A DNA stretch of 64,000 nt, taken from positions 84,045-148,044 of the forward strand of contig JAYFNX010000014.1 in NCBI GenBank assembly GCA_034933245.1, in the 5' to 3' direction. The stretch comes from Pelethousia sp034933245. GTDB lineage: Bacteria; Bacillota; Clostridia; Christensenellales; CAG-138. A program made the position numbers and the translations under genes. Below the pieces are notes generated by a model. It saw only the letters and a list, made by a program, of their open reading frames with translations, made no database searches and had not been told where the DNA came from. Of the stretch, positions 35,470 to 43,593 are shown in pieces. Positions within the stretch are counted from its first letter, which is position 1, and every line of letters begins with the position of its first letter.

Positions 35470-35883
35470 TTAGCGGCAAGCGTGGGGATGCTCGTCTTGG
35501 GAATGCGCTCCGCAGCTATGTTCCCCGCAGGAACCGCCATGATGCGCCCCTTGGTGGCTACAGCACGCATCCGGATCATAAGCTAGGCTGCCCGCAAGCA
35601 GTGCCTCCACGGCCGCGTCCGCCTCTCCTTTCACACCGCCATAAACCTGAATGCCGGCTTCGTCCAACGCCCGCCGGGCGCCGCTACCGATACCGCCGCA
35701 AATCAACGTGTGCACTTGGACCTTCTTAAGAATATCGGCCAAGGCTCCATGGCCGCTGCCGTTCGTATTCACGGTTGTTGCGGTTTGCACCGCGCCGTTC
35801 TCCACGTCATATATCTTGAAGCGTTCCGTATGGCCAAAATGCTGAAATACCTGCCCGTTCTCATAGGTTACCGCAATTCGCAT
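35470..35883 (-). CDS. NifX/NifB-type (dinitrogenase FeMo-cofactor family) protein with His/Cys tail
   Basis: 137 residues. The first ~100 form the NifX/MTH1175-like domain (MRIAVTYENGQVFQHFGHTE, then ICGGIGSGARRALDEAGIQVYGG). After it comes a tail rich in His and Cys (CCSHQGAHHGGSC, then further His residues) that should bind metal. Despite the name, members are common in non-nitrogen-fixing anaerobes and are thought to carry or chaperone metal clusters. The gene begins one base after the DUF134 stop, so both belong to one operon under the palindromic operators at 36279-36330. Confidence 0.85.
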   Translation of the reverse strand: MRIAVTYENGQVFQHFGHTERFKIYDVENGAVQTATTVNTNGSGHGALADILKKVQVHTLICGGIGSGARRALDEAGIQVYGGVKGEADAAVEALLAGSLAYDPDACCSHQGAHHGGSCGEHSCGAHSQDEHPHACR

Positions 35884-35884
35884 A

Positions 35885-36259
35885 TTATTCCTCCTCCTTG
35901 CTTGTTTCACAGGCTCTGCCATGCCGCCTGCAATGGCATGCCCGGCCGCAGCCTTGCGCATCGCCGCTGCAGAGCACATAGTCCCCCCCGGCAATATTGA
36001 GTTCTTTCTGGTTCACAAGACATTCCGCCAGCTTCGTCCGGGCGCTAGTATAAATAGCCTGCACCGTGGTTCTGGCCACATCCATCCTTTCCGCACATTG
36101 CTCCTGGGTAAGGCCTTCCATATCGATCAGCCGAATGCTCTCAAATTCATCCACGGTCATGGAAACGGTTTGGCGCTCCTTGCTCGTTTCCTCCATGGGG
36201 CCAAACCGCCCGCATTCCGGCAGGGCGCAAATGCGCCGCCTTTTGCATGGCCTTGGCAT
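35885..36259 (-). CDS. DUF134 (UPF0251) helix-turn-helix protein
   Basis: 124 residues. Begins MPRPCKRRRICALPECGRFGP, the UPF0251 N-terminus with two cysteines, then a sigma-70 region 4-like HTH (LTQEQCAERMDVARTTVQAIYTSARTKLAECLVN) and a Cys-rich C-terminal tail (YVLCSGDAQGCGRACHCRRHGRAC). It is most likely a DNA-binding metal- or redox-responsive regulator of the NifX-like gene downstream. The ATG at 36259 has GGGAGGTGACAG upstream; the 11 residues before it are in the operator. Regulation of its own promoter is suggested by two palindromes. Confidence 0.85.
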   Translation of the reverse strand: MPRPCKRRRICALPECGRFGPMEETSKERQTVSMTVDEFESIRLIDMEGLTQEQCAERMDVARTTVQAIYTSARTKLAECLVNQKELNIAGGDYVLCSGDAQGCGRACHCRRHGRACETSKEEE

Positions 36260-36278
36260 TCTGTCACCTCCCATATTA

Positions 36279-36330
36279 TTGGCATATGCCATTTATTGTT
36301 CTATTATACACGGTTTTTGACATATGTCAA
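36279..36330 (-). promoter_or_regulatory. Promoter with two matching palindromic operators (DUF134/NifX operon)
   Basis: On the minus strand TTGACA (36330-36325), 16 bases, TATAAT (36308-36303). The palindrome TTGACATATGTCAA (36317-36330) covers the -35 box; a second, TTGGCATATGCCA (36279-36291), lies just after the -10 box. Their centres are 38 bp apart. Shared core TTGRCATATGYCA indicates one dimeric regulator binding twice. Confidence 0.8.
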
Positions 36331-36380
36331 TAATGTTTGTTATCCGTCTTCCGTATTATACCCTATCTCTTCGCTTGAGC

Positions 36381-36411
36381 GTCAAAAAAGTGGCAAAGCC
36401 ACTTTTTTGAC
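36381..36411. terminator. Bidirectional terminator next to superoxide reductase gene
   Basis: A perfect 14-bp stem (GTCAAAAAAGTGGC with GCCACTTTTTTGAC) and AAA loop; the A/T arms give a U-tract on both strands. Confidence 0.85.
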
Positions 36412-36455
36412 ACGTCTTTATGATCCCTTAAGAGACTGCGTACGAAGAAACGGGA

Positions 36456-36836
36456 TTATACAGCGGCCTGCCAAAGGCCGTGCAGGTTACAATAAGCATA
36501 AGCGGCAAGCGGCTTCTCCCCATTTAAAAGGAAGGTGGCCTTGGGAGCTTCGCCGGGCTTCAGGCACTTGCGCTGCACGCCGTGTTCCGTTTGCAGTTGA
36601 ATCCATTCAATGTAGTGCTCTTCCGCCATAGGATGGGCAATGGAGCCCACCTCCACCGTCACGCTATCACCGTTCACAGTTATCACGGGCACATGCTTCT
36701 CATGGCTTGCATCCACGCTGCCCGGAACAAGCTCCGTCATGGGCTCGCCACAGCAAATGATGGGCACCCCGGAGCTGTGGATCATGTTGACAAGATTTCC
36801 GCAATGCTTACATAAAAAGAAACGGTTTCCGCACAT
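36456..36836 (-). CDS. Desulfoferrodoxin / superoxide reductase (two-iron type)
   Basis: 126 residues. The N-terminal desulforedoxin domain has FFLCKHCGNLV and IICCGEPM, four cysteines for the FeCys4 centre. The C-terminal domain holds the active site: His ligands in HEKHVPVI and VGSIAHPMAEEHYIEWI, and the Cys/His pair in YAYCNLHGLW. It reduces superoxide to peroxide without making oxygen, a typical defence of anaerobes. AAAGGAGAAA lies before the ATG. It follows trxB on the same strand after 87 bases; a TATAAT at about 36890 hints at its own promoter. Confidence 0.94.
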   Translation of the reverse strand: MCGNRFFLCKHCGNLVNMIHSSGVPIICCGEPMTELVPGSVDASHEKHVPVITVNGDSVTVEVGSIAHPMAEEHYIEWIQLQTEHGVQRKCLKPGEAPKATFLLNGEKPLAAYAYCNLHGLWQAAV

Positions 36837-36923
36837 AGAATTTTTCTCCTTTTAATTTAACTTTCGTATCGTTCTCGTATGGTAATGTATTATATGGCGA
36901 GCTATGGCCCTTGCGGGGCCAAG

Positions 36924-37856
36924 CTATACCAGCGTTTGCACGTACTCTTCTGCGAATTTCGCGGCCACGGCGCCATCCGCCGCCGCGGTCACAACCTGGC
37001 GCAAGGGCTTTGCTCGCACGTCGCCTGCCGCAAATACGCCGGGTAGGCTTGTGCGCGTGGTCTCATCGGCAAGGATATACCCTTGGGCATCCAAATCCAG
37101 TTGTCCGGTGACAAGGCTGGTTTCGGGCATCCGGCCGATGGCAACGAATACGCCGTCGCAGGGAAGTTCGAAGGATTTTTTGCTGATTTTATCCGTTAAG
37201 GCCAAGCCACGGAACGCCTTTTCCTCTTGGTTGTAGAGGAGACCGTCGATCTGGGCGTTCCATACAAACTCGATGTTCTCCGCCTTCTTCAGGGTTTCCA
37301 AATAGGTTTTGGTGGCGCGCAGGGTATCTCTACGATGCACAAGATACACCTTTTTGCATACCTTTGCCAAGGTAAGGGCATCGGCCACGGCGGAATTCCC
37401 GCCGCCCGCTACAGCCACAGTTTTCCCTTTAAAAAACATACCGTCGCAAGTGGCGCAATAGGCCACGCCCCGGCCGCGAAGCTCCGCCTCTCCGGGCACG
37501 CCCAACTCACGGGGCGAAGCGCCCGTTGCTAAAATGACGGACCCAGCATAATAATCTCCATCGCTGGTCTGTACTTTTTTGGGCTGGGCGCTGAGGTCCA
37601 AGGCGGTTACTTCCACGTATTCGGTATGGGCGCCGAAGCGCTCCGCGCCACGTTGCATCCGCTCCGCCAGCTCAAAGCCATCTACGCCCGCATCAAAGCC
37701 GGGGTAGTTATCCACCTGGGTGGTAGTGGCCATCTGGCCACCGGCGGAAAGTTTTTCCAAAACCAGAGTGGAAAGCCCGGCGCGGGCGCTGTAGAGCGCC
37801 GCGGAATAGCCGCCCGGGCCTCCGCCCACGATGATCACATCATACAGCCTTTCCAT
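36924..37856 (-). CDS. trxB: Thioredoxin reductase
   Basis: 310 residues. FAD motif VIIVGGGPGGYSAALYSARAG at the N-terminus in part, redox-active CATCDG (the CxxC pair) near residue 135, NAD(P)H motif VAVAGGGNSAVADALTLAKV, and the C-terminal FAAGDVRAKPLRQVVTAAADG block. It reduces thioredoxin with NADPH. The ATG at 37856 is preferred over 37862 because AGGGGAGG is properly spaced. Its start overlaps the end of the second thioredoxin gene by 17 bases, so three redox genes form one operon. Confidence 0.95.
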   Translation of the reverse strand: MERLYDVIIVGGGPGGYSAALYSARAGLSTLVLEKLSAGGQMATTTQVDNYPGFDAGVDGFELAERMQRGAERFGAHTEYVEVTALDLSAQPKKVQTSDGDYYAGSVILATGASPRELGVPGEAELRGRGVAYCATCDGMFFKGKTVAVAGGGNSAVADALTLAKVCKKVYLVHRRDTLRATKTYLETLKKAENIEFVWNAQIDGLLYNQEEKAFRGLALTDKISKKSFELPCDGVFVAIGRMPETSLVTGQLDLDAQGYILADETTRTSLPGVFAAGDVRAKPLRQVVTAAADGAVAAKFAEEYVQTLV

Positions 37857-38184
37857 GAACATCCTCCCCTTGCTCTTGAATCCACGCCTCAATCTGGGCC
37901 TGAGAGGACGGCGCCACCAGCTTTTCTCCGTGTACGCCATTTTTAAACAGGTACAAGGTGGGAATCAAGCTCACGCCGAACCGTTCTTCCAGCCCGGAGA
38001 CCTCATCCACGTTAATGGTGCCAATGGGAAGCGCATCCCCCAGCTTCGTGGAGAGCCTGTCCAACACAGGGGACAACCGTTTGCAGTAAACGCACCATGG
38101 CGCCCAGAATTCCACCAGGATGGGGCGGTCTGCCTCCAAAACCTCCGCGTTGAAATTTTCGTTCGTTATCACCTTCATGGACAT
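37840..38184 (-). CDS. Thioredoxin-like protein with atypical WCVYC active site
   Basis: 114 residues with a complete thioredoxin fold: FWAPWCVYCKRLSPVLDRL holds the redox pair, and the cis-Pro is in VSLIPTLYLF. The usual CGPC is replaced by CVYC, which should change the redox potential and partner choice. The ATG at 38184 follows GGAGGTGCAG. It sits between a canonical thioredoxin gene and trxB, so TrxB may reduce both, or this one may serve a dedicated partner. Confidence 0.88.
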   Translation of the reverse strand: MSMKVITNENFNAEVLEADRPILVEFWAPWCVYCKRLSPVLDRLSTKLGDALPIGTINVDEVSGLEERFGVSLIPTLYLFKNGVHGEKLVAPSSQAQIEAWIQEQGEDVHGKAV

Positions 38185-38258
38185 AAGCTGCACCTCCGAT
38201 TTCATGTTTTCAGTATGCCCAACCGGGCAAAAACGGCCTGTTCAACCACGCCGGTGGA

Positions 38259-38567
38259 TTATGCCAGCATGGATATAATTTGGTTCTTGGGCCTTGCCCC
38301 CATGGACTGGTTCACGATCTTTCCGTTTTTCATTACAATGAGCGTGGGGATGCTCATAACCTTAAATGCTGCCGCCAACTCGGGCTGCTCATCCACGTTG
38401 ATTTTTCCTACCTTTACGTTGGGCATTTCCTCGGCGATCTCCTCAATGATGGGGGAGACTCTGCGGCAAGGGCCGCACCAGCTTGCCCAAAGGTCCAACA
38501 GCACAGGTTGCGTGCTCTCCATAACCTCTTTTTGGAAGTTATCTTTGGTTATCGTAATGGCTGCCAT
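38259..38567 (-). CDS. trxA: Thioredoxin
   Basis: 102 residues, standard length. Active site DLWASWCGPCRRVSPIIEE and cis-Pro in MSIPTLIVMKNG. It is a general protein disulfide reductant supplied by TrxB. The ATG at 38567 has GAGGAGGAACG before it; the longer open frame is leader sequence. First gene of the trxA-trx-trxB operon; an imperfect inverted repeat lies in its promoter region at 38623-38663. Confidence 0.92.
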   Translation of the reverse strand: MAAITITKDNFQKEVMESTQPVLLDLWASWCGPCRRVSPIIEEIAEEMPNVKVGKINVDEQPELAAAFKVMSIPTLIVMKNGKIVNQSMGARPKNQIISMLA

Positions 38568-38949
38568 ATGCGTTCCTCCTCTTCGCTTTTGTTTTTCTAT
38601 CTGTATTGTACCCATCTCGCCCGCCGCGTTCCGTGACAAACTCACGGAACGAACGCGCGGCGGCCTTTCAAGTATAAGCTGGGAGGGGTGGTCAGCAAAC
38701 AGCCATGGCTGTTTTTTGTTGCCGCATGCTCCCTAAGCGGCGGAGGTATGGCATTTTGTTTTGGGTACGACATAATTTTACCATATCCTTCATAGGCATG
38801 TACAGGCTTCCTCCAATATCTGTTGCCGTCTATTGTCTTTTCCTGGTTTAAGACTATCTTCTTTTCCAAAATCCTATGGCCTTTTCGCACAAGCGCATCG
38901 TCAATTCTGGATAGTACCAATCCCGCCTGATAATACTAGGAGGAAGATT
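38568..38949. other. Divergent gap between thioredoxin and germination operons
   Basis: 382 bases with no supported gene. It contains the trxA leader (TACAAT at 38610-38605 as a possible -10 box), the inverted repeat at 38623-38663, a 16-bp palindrome AACAGCCATGGCTGTT at 38697-38712 followed by TTTT, and the upstream region of the germination operon. I found no confident forespore-type (sigma-G) promoter by eye. Confidence 0.4.
38623..38663. repeat. Two-part inverted repeat upstream of trxA
   Basis: TTCCGTGA and TCACGGAA enclose a 5-base loop; outside them CCGCCGCG pairs with CGCGGCGG across a 6-base bulge on one side. It lies just upstream of the possible -10 box of trxA, so it may be an operator or hairpin. 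Confidence 0.55.
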
Positions 38950-39036
38950 ATGGGGAAAGGATTGATCACCATTGGTTTTCAGCTATATGTTGCGAAAGCT
39001 GCGCTTTTTTATGGATGCTGCCTATCGGCGCCGTGA
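38950..39036 (+). CDS. Short overlapping ORF ahead of gerA, possible leader peptide
   Basis: 28 codons (MGKGLITIGFQLYVAKAALF then YGCCLSAP) beginning 6 bases after a perfect AGGAGG. It overlaps the first codons of the GerA frame in another frame and ends inside it. The GerA frame itself has no good ribosome site, so this ORF may couple translation into gerA; alternatively a frameshift separates the real start from the gene. Confidence 0.35.
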   Translation: MGKGLITIGFQLYVAKAALFYGCCLSAP

Positions 39037-40612
39037 AAATGACCAGGAGCCCGCAGGCGCCTGCGCCGCGCCCAAACCAAAGAAACAAATTTTTGCCCAG
39101 AGCCTGCAGCAGAATGTGGATGACATGAAAGCGCTGCTGGGAAGCAGCGATGATTTAAAAGTGCACTATTTTCAGTTTGGGCCGGAAAATTGCCTGGCCG
39201 CCGCCCTCATTTTTATTGATGGGCTCATAGACAATCCGACCCTGACCGATGCCATCCTGCGGCCTCTCATGAATTGGGAGGTGCAGCCGGAATCCCTTCC
39301 CCCCAGCGCCAAGCTATTGGAGACCCTGGGCGGAGAGGTTTTATGCGCAGCCACCATCGAAAACGCAAAGGCGCCGGCCGATCTTGTTTCCAACTGCCTG
39401 ATGGGCGATGTGGTTCTGCTTATGGAAGGCTGTGCGGGTGGGCTTTCCATCAATGCCAAGGGCTGGGAGAAGCGAAGCGTTTCAGAACCGGCGTCCGAAA
39501 CGGTGGTGCGAGGCCCGCGGGAAGGCTTCACAGAAAATTTGCGCACCAACACAGCCCTCATCCGGCGAAAAATTCGCAATGGCGGCCTTCGCGTGGAGCA
39601 GATGACCGTTGGCCGCAAAACCCATACCTGCATTTGCTTGGTTTATCTCAAGGATGTGGCGAATCCAAAGGTTGTGGAAACGGTTAAATACCGTATCGGC
39701 AGCCTGGATGTGGAATCCATCCTGGAAACAGGTTACATTGAAGAGTATATCGAGGATGCGCCGTTTTCCCCTTTTGCCACCATCGGCTACAGCGAAAAGC
39801 CGGATGTGGTTGCCGCCAAAATCTTGGAGGGCAGGGTTGCCATCGTTGTGGACGGCACCCCCTTTGTTCTAACGGCGCCCATGCTCTTTGTAGAGAGCTT
39901 TCAAACGGCGGAGGATTACTATACCCGTCCCTTCTTCGCAAGCGGGCTTCGGCTGCTGCGCTATATTGCCTACATCCTCACGGTTTTTGCTCCCGCCATC
40001 TTTATCGCCCTAACGGCTTTCCATCAAGAGCTGATCCCTACCACGTTGCTCCTGCGGATTGCCAAAGCAAGAGAGGGAACGCCCTTCCCGGTTTTGGTGG
40101 AAGCGTTAATCATGATCTTTGCTTTTGAAATCCTCCGGGAGGCGGGCGTACGTTTGCCCCGGCCCGTGGGCCAGGCCATCAGCATTGTGGGCGCGTTAAT
40201 CATGGGCGATGCCGCCGTGAGCGCGGGGATCGTGGGCGCGCCCATGGTCATTACCGTTGCCATCACGGCGGTGGCAGGCTTTCTCGTGCCTTCCCAGAGC
40301 GATTCCAGCTCGATGCTGCGCATTTTCATGATGATCCCCGCGTCGTTCGTCGGGTTTTATGGCCTAACATTTGGCGTTCTTGCCTTGCTTGTCCATCTAG
40401 CCTCGCTGGAGTCTTTTGGCGTACCCTTTTTCGACAGTTTCTCTCACGCGTCGGATATGCAGGATACCTTGATTCGTACGCCCCTATGGTTTATGAATAA
40501 GCGTCCCCAACGCATCGCGTGCGGCGACACCACCCGCGGCCATTTTTTCATCCCCCCGCTTCGTCCCTATGCCAAGGATGCGGACAGCACAAAAGGAGGA
40601 ACGGGAGCATGA
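38987..40612 (+). CDS. Spore germination protein, GerA family
   Basis: 541 residues from the ATG at 38987. A hydrophilic N-terminal half (FAQSLQQNVDDMKALLGSSDDLKV, then TNTALIRRKIRNGGLRVEQMTVG in parts) is followed by five or so membrane helices (YIAYILTVFAPAIFIALTAFH; AFEILREAGVRLPRPVGQA; the latter is a family hallmark). GerA-type proteins are the large subunit of nutrient receptors in the spore inner membrane. Start uncertain: no ribosome site fits 38987, and the strong one belongs to the overlapping ORF at 38950. The stop overlaps the next gene (ATGA). Confidence 0.9.
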   Translation: MLRKLRFFMDAAYRRRENDQEPAGACAAPKPKKQIFAQSLQQNVDDMKALLGSSDDLKVHYFQFGPENCLAAALIFIDGLIDNPTLTDAILRPLMNWEVQPESLPPSAKLLETLGGEVLCAATIENAKAPADLVSNCLMGDVVLLMEGCAGGLSINAKGWEKRSVSEPASETVVRGPREGFTENLRTNTALIRRKIRNGGLRVEQMTVGRKTHTCICLVYLKDVANPKVVETVKYRIGSLDVESILETGYIEEYIEDAPFSPFATIGYSEKPDVVAAKILEGRVAIVVDGTPFVLTAPMLFVESFQTAEDYYTRPFFASGLRLLRYIAYILTVFAPAIFIALTAFHQELIPTTLLLRIAKAREGTPFPVLVEALIMIFAFEILREAGVRLPRPVGQAISIVGALIMGDAAVSAGIVGAPMVITVAITAVAGFLVPSQSDSSSMLRIFMMIPASFVGFYGLTFGVLALLVHLASLESFGVPFFDSFSHASDMQDTLIRTPLWFMNKRPQRIACGDTTRGHFFIPPLRPYAKDADSTKGGTGA

Positions 40613-41793
40613 TTGCGCCAGGTAAACGCATGGCAGCCCTTGCGCTGGCGTTGGCTGGTGTGGCGGCAAGCCTGACAGGCTGCTGGGATAACCGCGAAAT
40701 CGACAGGCTCTCCATCATTACCGGGATAGCCGTGGACATTTCGGAAGAGCCAAATATGATCGACGTAACGCTGGAGGTTGCCAATACCCAAGGGGATTCC
40801 ACAGATTCCGGCAACGGGGAATCCGGGCAGAGCGCCTTTACCATGCAGCAAGCTACAGGCGAGACCGTAAAAAGCGCCATTATGCAAATCGATTTGAACA
40901 CCAACCACAAAAGCACGGCAAGGCACAACCGGATTCGCCTCTTTAGCACGGAGTTGGCCGAGCAGGGCTTGAAGCGGCATATCGACATGATTATGCGGGA
41001 AAGCCAAACGCGCCTGGAAGTTCCAATCCTGCTTGTGGATGGGTCGGCAGGCGATCTTCTTTCCGCCAAGGTGTCGGAAGAAGAGCTATGCGGAATATTC
41101 TTGTCCGGCCTAGTGGATGATTTGGCCGAAGTATCTGTGGAGTATCGGATCCGCCTGATCGACTTTATGAAGAAGGTATTGGAGGAAACCACATCGGTGG
41201 TGATTCCAATAATAAAAATGTTTAAGGAAGGCGAAAAGAAGGAAATTAAAATAGTCGGCATGGCGGTATTCAAAGATGACAGGATGATCGGCCGCCTTAG
41301 CAACGATGCGGGGTTGGGCTATATCTGGTCACTGCAAAACGTAAAAAAAAGCGACGTTACCGTCGCCCAGGGCGCCGACCATGCCGTCTTGCACATCGCA
41401 AACATGTCCAATAAAAGGAAGGTCACCATACGGGAGGATGGGGGGGTACGCGTCCATTTATCCGTTGCGTGCGATTTTAACATAACGGAACTGGCCGGGT
41501 TTGGTTATACGGCGCCAAACGATCTGGTTTCGTGCCTGGAAGAACTGGTGCAGGAAAAAATAAAGAAAACCATCACGGATACGTTTAAAAGCGCACAGGA
41601 TTTAGGGGCGGATATTTATGGTTTTGGAGCCGCCTTGTATCAGAAGCACCCCAAAGAATGGAGGGCCATGAAGCCCAATTGGGACGCGTTATTTAAGGAT
41701 ATCGATTTTTCTGTGGAAGTTGATGCGCACCTGGCGCAAACCGGCCAGATCGTACAATCCCTGGAAATGGAGGAACGCATGCATGAAAATTGA
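40609..41793 (+). CDS. Spore germination lipoprotein, Ger(x)C family
   Basis: 394 residues. Signal peptide with lipobox SLTGC (Cys near residue 24), directly followed by WDNREIDRLSIITGIAVD, the diagnostic start of GerC proteins; the C-terminal domain includes FGYTAPNDLVSCLEELVQEKIKK. The C subunit is a lipoprotein on the outer face of the spore inner membrane and is needed for receptor function. AAAGGAGGAACGG precedes the ATG, and the start overlaps the gerA stop. Order A-C-B is used here. Confidence 0.92.
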   Translation: MIAPGKRMAALALALAGVAASLTGCWDNREIDRLSIITGIAVDISEEPNMIDVTLEVANTQGDSTDSGNGESGQSAFTMQQATGETVKSAIMQIDLNTNHKSTARHNRIRLFSTELAEQGLKRHIDMIMRESQTRLEVPILLVDGSAGDLLSAKVSEEELCGIFLSGLVDDLAEVSVEYRIRLIDFMKKVLEETTSVVIPIIKMFKEGEKKEIKIVGMAVFKDDRMIGRLSNDAGLGYIWSLQNVKKSDVTVAQGADHAVLHIANMSNKRKVTIREDGGVRVHLSVACDFNITELAGFGYTAPNDLVSCLEELVQEKIKKTITDTFKSAQDLGADIYGFGAALYQKHPKEWRAMKPNWDALFKDIDFSVEVDAHLAQTGQIVQSLEMEERMHEN

Positions 41794-42904
41794 TAATTCC
41801 CAGATTCCCGGCCCCCGCTTTATGTTTGCCATCGCCTTTTTCCTCCAGTCTTCCGCCTTGCTCACCTCCTTTATCTCGGGTGTTACGGAGCAGGAATCCT
41901 GGATGACCATTGTGTTTGCCATTGTTCTCAGCGTTCCATTGCTTTATTTGTACCGAACCCTCATGGTCATGTTCCCCGATAAGAACTTTCTTGAGATTAT
42001 GGATGCCGTATATGGGCGGATATTGGGTAAGATCCTGGGGATCGGCTACGCTTGGTTTTTCATTACGTTATCCGCCTTAAATATGCATGATTTGGGAGAC
42101 TTTGCGAAGATTACGGTCATGACGGAGACGCCCCATCTTGTATTGGCGATGCTTTGCATCCTGGTGGCGGTTTACGCTGTACGCCACGGTCTTAGGGTGG
42201 TTACCCAGTATGGAACCCTGTTTACGTACATTGAGTTCGGCATTGTGGCGATTACCTTTATTTTGCTGCTCAACCAGTTGGACATCCATCACCTTCTTCC
42301 CATATTCAATTTGCCTGCCATTAAGTATGTGCAAAGCACCCACCTTATCCTCACCATTCCATTTGGCGAGCTTGTGGTGTTTTTGATGCTCACGCCCTGT
42401 GTTAAAATGAACCCTAAGCAGGCGACAAAATATTGGTTTTGGGGGGTCATGATGGGCATGTTGACCCTGCTGGCCGTTAATGTGCGCGACATCGCAATTT
42501 TAGGCAAGACCTTCGATATGTTCACCCTGCCCGGGCTGGTTACGTTGCGCCTTGTAAGCCTGGGGCAAGCGCTCAGCCGGATGGAAATTTTATTTGCCGT
42601 AGCCCTCATTATGCTGCTGTTTTTTAAGATCACGGTTCTATGTTATGTTTCCACCATTACGGTCGCCCAGTTGTTCAATACCACGGCCTATAGGCACCTG
42701 GCGCTGATTATGGGACTTTTGATCATCTTCTATGGACCAACGCTCTATCCGGACCCCGTTGCGCACACTCTCTCTGCCTGGGAGGTTATTCCTTTTATTT
42801 GGACTATTTTTGAATTTTTAATTCCCTTTTTAACATTTATTCTCGCAAAAATTCGGAAATTACCCCAAAAAAGGCAAGCAGCGGCCGGAAGCCAGGAGGT
42901 CTAA
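41783..42904 (+). CDS. Spore germination permease-like subunit, GerAB/ArcD/ProY family
   Basis: 373 residues, ten hydrophobic helices of the APC-like endospore germination permease family: ISGVTEQESWMTIVFAIVLSVPLLYLY at the start in part, then YGRILGKILGIGYAWFF. This subunit binds the germinant in GerA-type receptors. Starts 11 bases before the GerC stop with GGAGGAACG upstream, so it is translationally coupled. Completes the three-subunit receptor. Confidence 0.92.
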   Translation: MKIDNSQIPGPRFMFAIAFFLQSSALLTSFISGVTEQESWMTIVFAIVLSVPLLYLYRTLMVMFPDKNFLEIMDAVYGRILGKILGIGYAWFFITLSALNMHDLGDFAKITVMTETPHLVLAMLCILVAVYAVRHGLRVVTQYGTLFTYIEFGIVAITFILLLNQLDIHHLLPIFNLPAIKYVQSTHLILTIPFGELVVFLMLTPCVKMNPKQATKYWFWGVMMGMLTLLAVNVRDIAILGKTFDMFTLPGLVTLRLVSLGQALSRMEILFAVALIMLLFFKITVLCYVSTITVAQLFNTTAYRHLALIMGLLIIFYGPTLYPDPVAHTLSAWEVIPFIWTIFEFLIPFLTFILAKIRKLPQKRQAAAGSQEV

Positions 42905-42907
42905 ACC

Positions 42908-43123
42908 ATGGGATGGATCTTGATAGGGTTCGCTTTGGTGACGATAATCGACCTGGTGCCGCTAGTGCGGCGTCGAAAGAAAGGCGGGATTGCGGCCTTT
43001 GCTATCCTTTTTTGCTTGGGGCTGACTTTATCCCTCCTGCAAACGGCCGGCGTTCCGATACCAAGCATTTTGCTCGCGTTGGGGGATCTGTTTAAAGCGG
43101 CGGGTTTGAACTACCCGTCATAA
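42908..43123 (+). CDS. Small two-helix membrane protein of the germination operon
   Basis: 71 residues: helix 1 (ILIGFALVTIIDLVPLV), a basic RRRKKGG turn, helix 2 (IAAFAILFCLGLTLSLLQ). It starts 3 bases after the GerB stop with CCAGGAGG upstream, so it is expressed with the receptor. Small membrane subunits (GerD-like in position, D subunits of GerA receptors) are known next to some ger operons and modulate the receptor; this one could be such a subunit, but sequence alone does not prove it. Confidence 0.7.
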   Translation: MGWILIGFALVTIIDLVPLVRRRKKGGIAAFAILFCLGLTLSLLQTAGVPIPSILLALGDLFKAAGLNYPS

Positions 43124-43216
43124 ATTCTATGCGACCAATAAAAATAGGGCAAAAATAGGATTTTAATAAATTTATTATTTTTAGAAATAATAAATTTATT
43201 AAATTTGAAATTCCAT

Positions 43217-43552
43217 TTATTTCGAATTGCGCTTTTGTTGCATTTTGCAACAGCCTTTCGGGCAACAATTTGGGCAGTGGTTCTTCAAAACCGCCCGAAG
43301 TGCACATAGGCTGCTGTTATGGCAGCGTTCCACGCATGCGTTGCATTTCTTTGCCTCGTTCAGGGCGGAATTGACCATCTTATGGGATACCGTGTTGGTA
43401 AAAAGAATGTAGAGCTCGGCATTTCCAAGCTTCTTTTTAATCCCCCCCTCTACCTTGGTAAAAACCTTCGCACGCTTATACCCATGCGCCAGGCATGCTT
43501 CTTCATACAACCTTTCCATGCATTCATTGCCGCCTATAATAATTACGCTCAT
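43217..43552 (-). CDS. DUF2325 protein with Cys-rich tail
   Basis: 111 residues. The DUF2325 core (MSVIIIGGNECMERLYEEAC, and ILFTNTVSHKMVNSALNEAKK) is followed by a Cys-rich tail: CNACVERCHNSSLCAL and HCPNCCPKGCCK, eight or more cysteines. Such proteins often accompany iron or metal handling genes; a metal-binding role is inferred. The ATG at 43552 has GGGGGGAAT upstream. The gene is preceded by a strong promoter and a 28-bp palindrome, and downstream is AT-rich with no other gene. Confidence 0.8.
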   Translation of the reverse strand: MSVIIIGGNECMERLYEEACLAHGYKRAKVFTKVEGGIKKKLGNAELYILFTNTVSHKMVNSALNEAKKCNACVERCHNSSLCALRAVLKNHCPNCCPKGCCKMQQKRNSK

Positions 43553-43593
43553 ACATTCCCCCCTATTTTTGCTGTTTTTTAAGGGCTGTATCA

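Noticed and set aside
35470..36259. NifX-like gene as evidence for nitrogen fixation.
   Set aside because: No nifHDK or other nif genes are present, and this family is widespread in non-fixing anaerobes.
38642..38920. 92-codon open frame on the minus strand between the thioredoxin and germination operons.
   Set aside because: No ribosome site, no recognisable domain, and it overlaps the upstream region of the germination operon.
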